NCBI GenBank assembly: GCA_032622095.1
Contig: CP136065.1
Coordinates: 61,115,094 to 61,179,093, forward strand
Reading direction: 5' to 3'
DNA: 64,000 nucleotides
DNA from: Siphonodentalium dalli
Lineage: Eukaryota; Mollusca; Scaphopoda; Gadilida; Siphonodentaliidae
Shown here: positions 44,528 to 57,171 of the stretch, piece after piece
Layout: every line of letters starts with the position of its first letter
How positions within the stretch are numbered: position 1 is the stretch's first letter
Notes under the pieces: generated by a model
The model's database searches: none
What the model was told of the DNA's origin: nothing
What the model saw: only the letters and a program-made list of their open reading frames with translations
Translations under genes and position numbers: made by a program

Positions 44528-46900
44528 GAAATACACAGGCATTACATGCTAGTGCAAACATTATTTCGTATCTAATTATGAAACAGTTGTGGCTAATAAG
44601 ATACAATAAGGGGAGATTGCATTGTTCAGTTTCTTGTTTTTGGCATATCTGTGTTTCATCACCCGAAATTCGTTTGAATAGTTGAGACATTGTCACACTT
44701 CTCAAGACGTGAGTCAGCACATGTACCACTCTTGTTACTTCGTCCAATAGATGGTCACATTGGTGGTGGTCTATCTACAACCAACTCACCCCGGCAACTA
44801 CAGTTGAATTACAAACTCATCTCGCAAGCTAACAGATCTCACGACAAAACTCTCCGACTGCATATCAGAGACTCCATATAGAATGTTTGCTTCGGTTGTG
44901 GAATGGAGAGTCCATAATACAGATTTAATAAATAAATTTCAATACGGCCGCTGACATCATAGCAGATACATTGCATATTCACATCGATGTAGTCTAACAG
45001 AACTGTGCAAATAACCGAGTTAATGCTTGTCAGTTTATTTTAGAATATGTCAAAACATCAGTATCGGGCAAACATAGCCTAAGGTTTGTCATTTTCCATG
45101 TCGAGTCCAGCAAGTGACAATAACGGCTCTTCAACTTCTTCCTGGTTGTCAACGAAACAATATCGTGAAATCAAAATGCCTATGCCTAGTGCCTGGATAT
45201 GTAGTGATGAAATACCTCATCGAAACACCAGAAGCTCACCTTTGGTCCATGCCATATGATGGTGCATCGAAGTAATGAATACAGTGACAGGTCATCAAGA
45301 TAATTTAATGGAACGTTTATTAAGATTTCTTGCAAAACGTCCACATGGGGACATTCATTAGCATTATACATCAACTGTTAGTTCACAGAAAGAAAAGATC
45401 TTCGAATCACAGAAACACCACAATCTCGAACGATATCCTTTAATTATCCGTCGAACAAATGTAGTTTATAGAATTTGCTGGCAAACCGTACAACCATAAT
45501 AGTCGGATCCACAAGTAGGCCAATTACAATCTTGGAATATAGATACTGCGCAAAAGTTGGAAGTAATAGATAACAATGTTATGCTTGAATTGAGAGAAGA
45601 TTGTGGATTGTTAGCTATTTGAAGAGTCCATAACTGAAATTGACTTCAACTATTGCTCAGGAAGGCATAAGATTTCAACGTTTAACGACCTGAATTTTCT
45701 GCAGGCCTTATTTCATTGTAGTGGGATATCAAATGTTCCAGTATAAAACATCTGGAAAGAATACTACAAACTTTCCACCCAATAATAATACATGTACCTC
45801 AACATGTCGGTGAGTTGAATTGACTCTACAGCCAAGTCGAACTGTGCATTGGTGCGAGTAATTATTATCAATTTTATCTGGAATATTGCCGATAGCCGAT
45901 ACAATTACAGAAATGCAGGCATTTAAAGAAAATTTGGTGTGAATATATTTCTTGTTTGACATTTGATGAGACCGCATAACGCAAGCATGAAAGAACTTCG
46001 ATAACACATGTGACAAATATGGCATGGGTGTATCTAATATAAACTTTACGAGTGCATAACTTCTGCACATGGAGATGGGGATCATACACGGAACGAACTT
46101 GTATTATATGCGATGTCCAGAAAACTATCTCTGTGGAACTCAAATACATATGTATACCAATTGAATTCATTATATGAGGCTATCTTCCTATCCTAGCTCG
46201 ATCAAAATCAGCCACGCTTTCGCAAATCTTGGGTGTGGAGTCAGTGAGTTGACCTATGAGCTGTCCAGAGCTCCACGGCAGTTTCTGTTTGGTACGAACC
46301 TGAACATAATTTATCTCTAGTCGCTTTTGACCGCATGTAATAAGCAGATGTCTGGTAGAAATCCGCCAATGCGATTCTTCTTCGCAGAAGACACATAGAG
46401 CGCACATTTTAACGCTCTCGTTTGGTAGTCTGCGACAACACAATTACTGTCATATAATCCCCTGATGCACACACAATTTGAACTAGATGTTATTAAAGGA
46501 CGAGAAATTGTAAACTTTCTCAGTTTCACAAAAGTATACCCTGTGTTTTCGTACATGTATATTAATAACGAATCACACAATATTAGCTCCTATTCTTATA
46601 TTTGGACTTAGTATACACTAATTATTAAGCTTGTTAACATGGACGATGTCTGTAATGTCAATGCCGCTACTGTTTTTGGGTACTGCATTGTGTGATGTCC
46701 ATTCAATTAATTTCCGTGAGCAGCTGAATTTCGGTAGAATTGGCTTAGTATGATGGCATTACATGAGCAATACAGGAGTCAAGTGAAAAATTATTATCCA
46801 AACCCCATAAGGGGGCGATATCGAGGGGAAGTAATTAAAGTATTGCTCAATACCGACACCCTTATTGTTGAGGTAGGGATTTTTCTCCAGTCGAGTCACC
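44528..46900. other. Intergenic region with several open but unassigned frames
   Basis: Minus-strand frames at 45729-46085, 45874-46170, 46180-46443 and 46317-46580 (87-118 aa) overlap each other in different frames and carry no motif I recognise. This could be a decayed coding element or chance. Plus-strand 44690-44881 is similar. No splice-consistent gene could be built. Confidence 0.4.
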
Positions 46901-48960
46901 CAATCAGGACATTTCCGATGTACATGTAATGATGGATGTAATCAGCATATATTCAGATTTGGATATTTTCAAATAGGTCAACATCAGATCAATTTATCTA
47001 CTTTTCATGGTTTCTGTTTCCATTCTCATGAAATCGCGAATATAAGCAGCTACTGTTCGCAAAATATTCATATTGTATCAGATTGTATCAGTATGCATGG
47101 CACTTTTGTCAACAGGGGAACAAATGTGTTTACCAGTAGTCACTGAAACCCACCTTAGGAGCGTTATGATCAATGAAAACTAGCAAATTTGGATGATTTC
47201 TCCATTTTGGTAACCATCTGAGTCACCAACCTGAAATTAGATTCATATGGATAATAATATGTTAAAGGGATACTGTACGCCACACGTTGTTGTTGGTTTC
47301 TATAGTCTCCGAGTCGGAGAATAAGGTAACAATTTTTTCATTATTTGAAAGTCTGTTGAGTACGAAGTAGTGTTACGGATGACAAATTTACCGGAATGCA
47401 AAAATACAAATTGTCGTTGTCGAGTAATTTTTGTACATTTTTCAACCAAATGTATCAAATAAAAGTTATATTATATGCATACTAGTCCCATATACACATT
47501 TAAGTTATTGTATCGTCACTAGTCAGTGAGTGGCTTGGGCTTTTTCTCCGTATCATCATAATGTTTTAAGCGATCGCGTGTGCCATCCGTTTACCAATCC
47601 AGTATCCCTCAATTAATTTGATTACGTCTTGCACACGGAAATTCTTAATTTACTTTACGCCATTTTATGGCTCCTGTCATAAATGAAATTTATATGATAT
47701 TATTAACTTTGATTTTAAGATAGCCTATCAACCTGAGCGTTTACAGAATACATCTTCTACTCAAATTACTTATGTTTCTATATATTATCGATATTAGATC
47801 GTTGTTATCACCGGAAATTTATTGAAAATGGCGTACATTACCCCTTTAAGCTAACATATCATGGTTGTCGAATGATTAGATAGTATAATTTATTCAAAAT
47901 AAGGTTGCTATTAGCCACCGATTTCAAACCGCTGTGAATAATTTAAGAGGCGAGTGTGAAAAATCATCAATTATTAGAATTTCGGTCGCCGTTTTGGGAG
48001 CCATCTTGGATTTTGAGGTCCAAATTGCACCGTCAAGAGGAAGTGTGATCCAATGGTATTATTGGTCGCGAAACATAATAATTTCACTATCTAAATTTTC
48101 CTCCCAGACTCAATGTCAACTCTGAAATTGTTCATGGTTACCATTTTGATGATTTCATCTCATTTTCGTCGTTTCATTCTCTCGAATTCTTGAGTATAAA
48201 CAGCCATTGTTCACAAACTATTCATATTGTTTCATATCTCCATGTTATTACGCCAACACGGAGCAAATATATTCACCTATATTCACTAAATCGCACATTA
48301 GGAGTGATATCAAATAAAATTTGACAAATTTTTAGTGATTTATCAATTTTGACAACCATTTTGGTCGCCATCTTGAATACAGATGCACTTTTTTGGTTGT
48401 AATTATATGGCAATATATATGTTTAAACCTGTTGCAAATGTTTGTCATCAAATTCAGCTATTTTCTGGCTAGCACTTGGCTCGAATTACAAAATCGATAT
48501 TTGGTAAAATTTCATAGCATATTTATGAATTCACAGTTTGACGACATTTTGTAGGAATAAGACCCAAAGTATGACATATTATCATGTTAACATGGTTAGG
48601 TATTCAAATTTATTTAATATTAAGTTGCTATTAGCCACCAATTTCAAACAACCGTGAATGTTTTAAGAGACATGTGTGAAAATTCATCATTTTCCCGGAC
48701 TTCGGTTGCCATTTTGGCGGCCATCTTGGTTAAATGTGGTCAATTTTTCTGTCAAAGTGAAGCCTGTTATCATAGTATCACAACAGTAGAGAAATATTAT
48801 ATTTCCTACCATAAATTCACTACTAGCTATTAATCAAACTGATTCAGTGCCAACTCTGAATTTTGGATAGCGGCCATCTTGATGACGTCATAAATCCACC
48901 CAGTCGCGACCCCAGGTGTCTAACATTTGTTTTCTAGTGCCCGAGATATCAAGCAACATC
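46901..48960 (-). repeat. ~360-bp ATGGC-core units, inverted orientation
   Basis: Inverted cores (GGTCGCCGTTTTGGGAGCCA, then TCTTGG; GGTTGCCATTTTGGCGGCCA) occur at about 47985, 48360 and 48710. The sequence around 48600-48790, when reversed, matches 42160-42330 (AACCAAGATGGCCGCCAAAA and TTCACAC). The family B element at 47266-47845 is inserted among these units. Confidence 0.7.
47266..47845. mobile_element. TTAA-flanked MITE, family B, copy 2
   Basis: 580 bp, starting AGGGATACTGTACGCCA and ending GGCGTACATTACCCCT, with TTAA at 47262-47265 and 47846-47849. It aligns with the copy at 31376-31965 throughout, both in the same orientation, with small indels. It is inserted in the inverted ATGGC-core array. 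Confidence 0.9.
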
Positions 48961-49654
48961 ATGAGCATACTATAGTGGCTATATTTCTTCACAAAATGCA
49001 CACGGGAGCCAAAAATGGACATAAGAGCCTCTACTAGTTAGGGAGCTCGCATATGTTCTATTTACACTTTTGCGTACAAAAGGTTTGACCCCCTAAAGTT
49101 GGTACCAATAATGGAACATTCTGAAAACCCGATTTCTTAAGTTGCGCATTCCTGGGGTTTAGGGGCCGCTGAACCCCAAAAAGTGCCAAAAATCACTTCT
49201 ATTTACACTTCCGCGTACATCGATGAATTTTGGTTTGATGATACTCCTAAGTGTACTGATTAAGAAAACACAACTTAAGAAAGGGATTTTCCTGGGGTTT
49301 TCAGATAAGAAAGGGGGTCCCATGCTGAACCCCAAAACGTGATTTTTCACTTTTTTTTATACTTTCGCGTACATCCATAATTTTTGGTCTCAAAGTACTT
49401 TCATATATACTAATTATAAAAACACAACTTAAGAAGCAACTTTTCCTGGGGTTTTAAGATAAGAAGGGGGTCATCGGGTCACCCCTCAAAACGTAAAAAA
49501 TCACTTTTATTTACATGATTGCATTCGTCCAACGTGTGTGTATGTGCGTACACCCCTGGAACGTTGCACTGTTACAACCAATACATCCCTAAATCGATAC
49601 GATCAACTTAAGAAATATATATTCATGTCATTTTCTGATAAGAACGAGACTTGT

Positions 49655-49656
<2 letters not shown>

Positions 49657-49685
<29 letters not shown>
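49657..49685 (+). repeat. Poly-C run (29 C) in the foldback left arm
   Basis: 29 consecutive C. The equivalent place in the right arm (about 54474-54485) has only a short G-rich stretch, so the run expanded in one arm only. Its exact length may be unreliable because of sequencing. Confidence 0.8.
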
Positions 49686-49686
<1 letters not shown>

Positions 49687-50929
49687 CAACCCGATCCATT
49701 TTCTAGAACTATAAGTGAGCCAGTTTTATGAAAATTATAGCGGAAAATCTAGTAAAATGTATACAAATGTATATATTTTCGTGAGGCTAAGACATAATGA
49801 CACTTTTTTGGGCCAAAATTGAAACTCACCATCCAAAATGGCCGCCAAAATGGCCGCCGGAAGTTGAAAATGACATTTGTTCACAAATATCTTCTAGATA
49901 AATTCATGCTGTTTGGAACTGGTTGAGTAATGCAACTTTATTTTGTGTTTTGTATATTAACTGATCATTGGAGCAATTAAATATGCAATTATTGGGGTCC
50001 TAACCCCTTCCGATCCCTCAAAAATTCGATTGTACAGAACGCAGTACAAAATTAAAAAAATATCACAATTGGGATTCTAGTCATATTTCAACAAGAAATG
50101 AAAAGAACATTGTAATGTAAGTGAGGCATATCATTACCTATGAATATTCCAAATCTCAGGAACCATAAATCTTACTTTGGCTCAAAATGACCGCCAAAAT
50201 ATGGAAAATGGTAACTATTGCCCCAGGGTGTCCTGCAATCGCTTACAAGTTGTGGTTGATGTACACAATTTGCTAATCTGTTTTCTATACATTGCATACT
50301 AACATGTCTGATGCACCATGGATCATTTTTACTATTGTCACCACTGACATCACCAGAAATATTGGATTTTTCTCTCACAAACTTTACATAAATATCGGCA
50401 AAAATTCACTTTTCAGGGTTCGACCATTTGTTCAAGTAAAATTTAATTATCTATGTATTGAAAGGTGTTTATTGTTTTGGTCTATCTTAAATGTGTCACA
50501 CTACGGTGTTTATAGACTAAATTGCTCCAGATGGCTTCCAAAATGGCAACCAAATTTGTAAAAACTTAAAAGTTAACATATCCCGAACATTATTCTCTGC
50601 ATTATCCGAAAAGGGTGGCAAATTGTGACTCACTTGGTTACTGTACGTGTTAGTTACAATGTAATTAACTGACAACTACGATCTATTATGTTTGTCACAG
50701 TTCCGTATGGGGCATGACAAATTCATTTTAAAGTTGCAGTATCGAATTTTGCGGAGAACCTCTTTTGTGATTCTGGCCATATTATTGAAAGGGAATGGGC
50801 AGAACTTTGAGACGGAACTGAGATGAACCATGATATGTGAGTATTCTGGCCCATTATGATAAAAAATTATCAACTGGATATAGGGTGGAAGCCAAGATGG
50901 CAGCCAGGGAGTTTAATACTCTATGATCA

Positions 50930-51548
50930 TAGATGAGGATAATAGGTATACACGGAGTTATTGTATGGTCATGAATGATGTGTGAATATAAAGGGAGTGC
51001 CCTGTTGGTAACGGTGGGACGTATATTTATATATGTTGTGGATGTGTTATCATTGGTGGTATATGGGGAGTAGATTTATTATCATGGATGGCGTGTATGA
51101 GTATGTCAAGTATGGAACTTATGAGTGGTCGTATGTGCGGATATTGGTATATCTGGAAGGGATATCACCATTGGTGATGTGCATATGTATACCTGGATTG
51201 ACTCTATGGGCATGTGTATGGCGAATATGTATGCATGTAGTGGCTGTATGGTCCATGGCGAGGTGAATATGTATACAATGAGTGACTGTATGATCGTGAA
51301 TATGTATACATAGAGTGACTATATGGTCATGTGTCGGGTGTAGGTGTATACCTGGTGTTCATGCATGGTGACTCGTGGCTGTATCGTCATTTGTGGTATG
51401 TACGGGTATAACCAAGTATGGCTGTATGCTCAGGTGTACTAGTACATGTACGTGTATAAAGTGGGTGACTGTGTTGTCATTTGTGTGGTGTTTATGTACA
51501 TATGTAGTGACTGGGGTAATGGGTGGGTTGTACATGTGTATCTTCGGC
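50930..51548 (-). repeat. Foldback centre, left minisatellite half
   Basis: Degenerate units of about 40 bp such as GTGACTGTATGGTCATG and GTGTATACCTGG occur over about 620 bp, in the orientation opposite to the right half. The stop-poor frames of 62-77 aa here, rich in Met, Tyr, Cys and Trp, come from the repeat. Confidence 0.8.
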
Positions 51549-51625
51549 GGCTATCGCTTTCCACAATAACTCAAGGATATGTTAATCAATAGAGATGTCA
51601 TGTCATATCGTGGAAAGCGATAGCC
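51549..51625. repeat. Central hairpin of the foldback element
   Basis: GGCTATCGCTTTCCAC (51549-51564) pairs with GTGGAAAGCGATAGCC (51610-51625) around a 45-base loop. This marks the symmetry centre, near 51587, of the whole element. Confidence 0.85.
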
Positions 51626-51629
51626 ACCC

Positions 51630-53290
51630 ATTATCACACAGTCATTACATATATACATAAACACCACAGACATAACAATATAGTGACCCACTGTATACAT
51701 GTACACCTGACCCATGACCATGGATGACCATACAGTCACGCGTCACAATGCAGGCACACCGGGTATACTCCTAAACATGACCCATAACCATATAGTCACT
51801 CCTTGTATACCTATTCATCTCACCATTGGCCATAAGGTCATCATCCCTGTATACATATTCTCCAAACGCATGGTCAAATATACAATCAATATATACATCA
51901 ACACCACAACAATGACCATAAAGTCACTCCGGTATACATATGCACATCACCAATGGCCATATAGCCACTCGCTCCATACACATACCCTCACCCATGTTAC
52001 CTGGTATACTCCTTCACCTGACCTATGGCCATATAGTCACCCCGTGTGTATCTATTCAAAACATTCATACACGATCATGGTCAATCCTTGTATACATATT
52101 CACTTCAACATTGGCCATGTCAATCCCTGTATCCCTATGTGTCACACCATAGCCGAATAGCCACTCAAGATATACTAATAGTCACTCCATGTATGCATAT
52201 GCACCTCATCCATGGCCATATAGCCACTCGCTATATACACATATCCCTCGCCCATGACAATAAAGCAACACGTGTGTGTACTGGTATAACCTAGACATGA
52301 CGATACCGACACGAGTCACCAAACAGGAACACCGGGTACATGTATACTCATACGCCTGTCACCCCCTGTATAGATGTTCATTACATTTATGATCATACAG
52401 TCACTACGTGTATACCTACATGTAATCATTTCACCATTAACCACACGGTCACTACCTGTATACATATTCGACACTCATAGTCATATAACCACTCGATATA
52501 CATATGCAGCCCACCCTAGACCATAAATTCACTCCAGGTATACATGTAAACCTCACTAATGGCCATTCAGCCCTTCCATATATACAAAAATCCCGCACAT
52601 ACGACCACTCAAACAATCCATACTTGCGTATACACCTCACACATGACGATTCAGTAATTCACTGTATAATCATACACGCCATCCATGATAATACAGCTAA
52701 GCCGTATACACCCACCAATGATAATACATCCACGAGATATATAAATATACATCCCACCCGATACCACAAGGACACTCTCTATGTACCCACACGCTCGATA
52801 ATGTCCACTCCACTCGATAAACTCCAGGTATTCATATTCAATCATGACCGTACAGTCATTCCATGTATACCTATACACATTACCCGTAACCACAAAATCA
52901 CTACCTATTTATCCACACACCCCATCCATGATCATACATACAACGCATGTACATCCCACCCATGACCTTACAGTCACTCCATATATACATAATCAACACA
53001 TAGATGACCATGTAGCTATATCCATACACCACACAAATGACCATACAGACACACCGGGTGCACCCGTACTGGATATACACAATCATACACCATACAGTCA
53101 CTCCATGCATACCGATTCACCTCACATCTGACCATGACCTCTCCCTGTATACCTAGATGCATCTTACCATGGACAACCCACTCATAACCATATAGTCACT
53201 CATTATATACCTACTCACATCAGTCATGACATACAATAACTCCCTGTATACCTATTCACCTCACATATGATCACAGAGTAACTCCCTGGC
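51630..53290 (+). repeat. Foldback centre, right minisatellite half
   Basis: About 1.66 kb of degenerate 38-45-bp units, consensus like GTATACCTATTCACCTCACC then CATGACCATATAGTCACTCC. It is almost three times longer than the left half, so repeat number changed after the palindrome formed. The 70-153-aa frames are His/Thr/Ile-rich by-products. Confidence 0.85.
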
Positions 53291-55106
53291 TATGATCTTG
53301 GCATCCACACTGTATCCTGTTGACATTTTTTTTATCATAATGAACATAATAGCCAAATATTATGGTCTGTCTCAAAGTTCTGCCCATTTCCTTTCAATAA
53401 ATATGGCCAAAATCACAAAAGAGGTTCTCGGCAAAATTACATACTTTAAAATGAATTTGTCATGCCCCATACGGAAATGGGACAACTGGGAATAGAACAT
53501 GTAGTTGTCAGTTAATTAACTAACATGTATAATAACCAACTGAGTCACAATTTGCTACATTTTCGGATAATGCAGAGAATGTTCGGGATATATGTAAAAA
53601 ATTAGAATTTTACATTTTGGAAGCCATCTTGATCTATAAACACTGTAGTGTGACACATTTAAGATAGACCAAAACAATAAACACCTTTCAATCCAAAGAT
53701 AGTTATATTTTACCAGAAAAAATGGTCAAAACCTGAAAACTGAATTTTTGCCAATATTTATGTCAAGCTTTTTAGAGAAAAGTCCAATATTTTTGACGAT
53801 GTCAGTGGTGAAAATAGTAACAATTAACCATGGTGCATCAGACATGTTAGTATTCAATGTATAGAATGCAGAATAGCCCATTTTATACATCAACACAACT
53901 TGTAAGCGATTGCAAGACATGCTGGTGTAATATTTACCATTTTCCATATTTGGCGGCCATATTGGCAGCCATTTTGAGCCAAAGTAAGACTTTTGGTTCC
54001 AGTGATTTGGAATATTCATAGATAATGATATGCCTCACTTACATTACAAAGTTCTGTTCATTTCATGTTGAAATATGAATAGAATCCCAATTGTAATTTT
54101 TTGTGAAATTTTATACCGCATTCTGTACAATCGAATATTTGAGGGATCGGAAGGGGTTAGGACCCCAATAATTGCATATTTTATTGCTCCAATGATCAGT
54201 TAATATACAAAACACAAAATAAAGTTGCATTACTCAACCAGTTCCAAACAGCATGAATTGATCTAGAAGATATTTGTGAACAAATGTCATATTTTCAACT
54301 TCCGGCGGCCATTTTGGTGGCCATCTTGGATGGTGAGTTTCAATTTTGGCCCAAAAAAGTGTCATTATGTCTTAGCTTCACGAAAATATATACATTTGTA
54401 TACATTTTACTAGATTTTCCGCTATAATTTTCATAAAACTGGCTCACTTATAGTTCTAGAAAATGGATCGGGTTGGGGGGGTGGGTAACAGGTCTCGTTC
54501 TTATCAGAAAACGACATGAATATATATTTCTTAAGTTGATCGTATCGATTTAGGGATGTATTTGTTGTAATAGTGCAACGTTCCAGGGGTGTACGCACAT
54601 ACACACACGTTGGACGAATGCATTCATGTAAATAAAAGTGATTTTTTACGTTTTGGGGGTGACCCGATGACCCCCTTCTTATCTTAAAACCCCAGGAAAA
54701 GTTGCTTCTTAAGTTGTGTTTTTATAATTAGTATATATGAAAGTACTTTGAGACCAAAAATTATGGATGTACGCGAAAGTATAAAAAAAAGTGAAAAATC
54801 ACGTTTTGGGGTTCAGCATGGGACCCCCTTTCTTATGTGAAAACCCCAGGAAAATCCCTTTCTTCAGTTGTGTTTTCTTTATCAGTACACTTAGGAGTAT
54901 CATCAAACCAAAATTCATCGATGTACGCGGAAGTGTAAATAGAAGTGATTTTTGGCACTTTTTGGGGTTCAGCGGCCCCTAAACCCCAGGAATGCGCAAC
55001 TTAAGAAATCGGTTTTTCAGAATGTTCCATAATTGGTACCAACTTTAGGGGGTCAAACCTTTTGTACGCAAAAGTGTAAATGGAACATATGCGGGCTCCC
55101 CAACTA

Positions 55107-55580
55107 TAACAGGTCAAGTTCGAATATGGGTACAATCCTCCCATTTTTGCTAGAGTTATGACCCTTTTTCAATTTAGAATCCTGTCAATTTCTGGTTTCC
55201 GGATGATAACTTTAGTTTGTGTGATCATATCTGAATCAAATTTGGTATGTGAGTTTATCAGCCTATATACAGGTCAAGTTCGAATATGGGTTTGCTCCGC
55301 CCATTTTTGCGAGAGTTATGGCCCTTTTCGACTTGGAATCCTGTCAATTTCTGGTTTCCGGATGATAACTTCAGTTTGTGTGATCATATCTGAACCAAAT
55401 TTGGTATGTGAGTTTATCAGCCCTATATACAGGTCAATTAAGTTCGAATATGGGTACAATCCACCCATTTTTGTCTGGTTGCTTCGGATTTAGGGTCCTT
55501 GTTATTTTTTTCAGAAAAGCTGATGCCCCAATGAAGTCACTTTTTCGGGGGACACTCTGGCCGGACGGCCTTTTATCTAG
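55107..55580 (+). repeat. Tandem repeat, three units of ~165 bp
   Basis: Units begin GGTCAAGTTCGAATATGGGT at about 55112, 55272 and (with a small insertion) 55432. Each includes AGTTATGACCC or AGTTATGGCCC and TTTCTGGTTTCCGGATGATA. The phrase AGTTATGGCCC is shared with the array at 9.8-11.7 kb, so the two belong to one broad repeat family. It abuts the foldback element. Confidence 0.75.
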
Positions 55581-56046
55581 CATATATACATTTGGTTTCT
55601 AGCATTATTTTCAATGGACAACGTCAATAGTGATGTTAAATTATTTGTTTGTGTTGATGTTGTATTAATTTGTGTATTGAGGGTTGGCACCATCAATACA
55701 TCTTTAATGCACTACACTGTATTAGTCTGCATCATACGGTATATTAGTCTATAATCTTGTAAAGTATATATTATATTACAATATCACAAATAATGATACC
55801 ATTGAAGATTAGTAAAATTGTTCACAATAAATTGGTCACATATATATTAGCCTGGTTTCTTTCAGCTTTATATCATGTTCCAATATTTCAATAAATCAAT
55901 ACATTTACATGCACCGCTTTGTCATAATATATACGTAGTTTTACCATTATTAGACACGTCTCGTGAGTCAATGTGGCATAGACATATGTACTACATTGAT
56001 GCCAGTTAAATTATGTCATATTCCAATAACCAGTAACTATTTATAC
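55581..56046. other. Spacer, nothing recognised
   Basis: A+T-rich sequence between the tandem repeat and the hAT-like element. No open frame or repeat stands out. Confidence 0.5.
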
Positions 56047-56054
56047 CCTTTGAC

Positions 56055-57094
56055 TAGGCTCCTGCGAATATTCGATATTCGATTCGAGATTCGATTCGAA
56101 AGTCAAATTCGATTCGAATTCGAGTCGAAATTGCCAACTCGAAATTTCGAATATACTATGACGGAAAAGTAGGCTGTTTCAGGACAAGTACACATGTCGA
56201 TCTTAGCTGTTTGTGGCATTTAATTCCAGAAAATTATGTATATTTGCACATTATAATTCTTATTGTACATAGCCAACAATTAGCCACGATAGGACGACTA
56301 AATACGTCTGAATTATATAGCTTTAAAATGGTAGCAAAAGCTAGCAGATAGCCAATGGACAGACGACGCGGTAAATTATAATAGCTATGAGACTGGGCTA
56401 CCGATAGCGTTATCCATCGTCTATTCGATTCCGCGTTATGTAATATGGGTGAAAATGTAAACAACACATGTTCCTGGTGTCGAAAAGTGCATTTTGCCAC
56501 TGTTCTCTTTTGAAGTTGACTTTCAGTTTCAGAGTTTTCTTTTACAATAGACAAAATGTCGTCCATCATTCATGTTTATTTTAAACATGATAAAGCTGCA
56601 GGCACGGATGATGAATTGGAATCATCTGTTCAAGAAGCATCAACCAATACATGAAGAGGCTACACTGCGACTGTTGTTGCGTCTTCAAGTTTATAACAAC
56701 GGGTGTTTCCGAATGCCGATTTGCAATTTTGCATGTACATGCAAACTGTCGAAATTTCGTGTGATTTTAGTTTGATAATCTGTTTAGTGGTAATATATTA
56801 ATCGTTGTGATGGCCGCATGGACGTTTTAATCTGCTTTGTTTTCTTGACAATTATAAATTGAAGTTAATAGTATATCAAACGACGGTTTATCGCCACATA
56901 AGTTCTGATTGGAACTTGATGCATGTAGTTCATAGAACGTTTCACGAATAATCTAATCGTTGACAAAACATACCTAATTGAGAATGCAACACACAGATAT
57001 GATTCGATACGATATTCGATTCGATATTCGATTCGATTTCGTGAATTCGATTCGATATTCGATTCGATCAAAATATCCAATTCGCAGGACCCTA
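56055..57094. mobile_element. hAT-like non-autonomous element with 8-bp target duplication
   Basis: 1040 bp with ends TAGGCTCCTGCGAAT and ATTCGCAGGACCCTA, a 15-bp inverted repeat with one mismatch. CCTTTGAC flanks it at 56047-56054 and 57095-57102, an exact 8-bp duplication as made by hAT transposases. Subterminal blocks at both ends are packed with ATTCGATTCGA-type repeats (56074-56150 and 56998-57070). A 111-aa minus-strand frame (56234-56569) lies inside but shows no hAT transposase motif that I recognise. Confidence 0.85.
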
Positions 57095-57171
57095 CCTTTG
57101 ACTAAATGTCTCTCGTCTGCTTAGTCGTATTGACTATAATTAAAGCTGTGACTATATGTTAGTCATATTAA

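Larger units (their letters stand above)
49035..55106. mobile_element. Large foldback element (~6 kb) with minisatellite centre
   Basis: The left edge TAGTTAGGGAGCTCGCATAT and the inverted right edge (TAGTTGGGGAGCCCGCATAT when reversed) start arms that stay inverted copies for about 1.8-1.9 kb (49035-50930 and 53290-55106). Matching frames of 63 aa at 49159-49350 (minus) and 54791-54982 (plus) reflect this at high identity. Between the arms is a minisatellite, itself in two inverted halves of unequal size. TA on each side is compatible with a 2-bp target duplication but is not proof. No transposase frame is present. The structure resembles Foldback/TU-type elements; the class is unassigned. 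Confidence 0.85.

Noticed and set aside
45729-46580. Cluster of minus-strand frames that might be a decayed gene
   Set aside because: No recognisable motif, frames overlap in different phases, and no consistent splice sites join them.
49657-49685. C homopolymer as a possible functional i-motif
   Set aside because: It is not conserved in the partner arm and homopolymer length is often unreliable; recorded only as a repeat.
51033-53131. Frames up to 153 aa in the minisatellite of the foldback
   Set aside because: Low-complexity translation of a 40-bp repeat, open on both strands.
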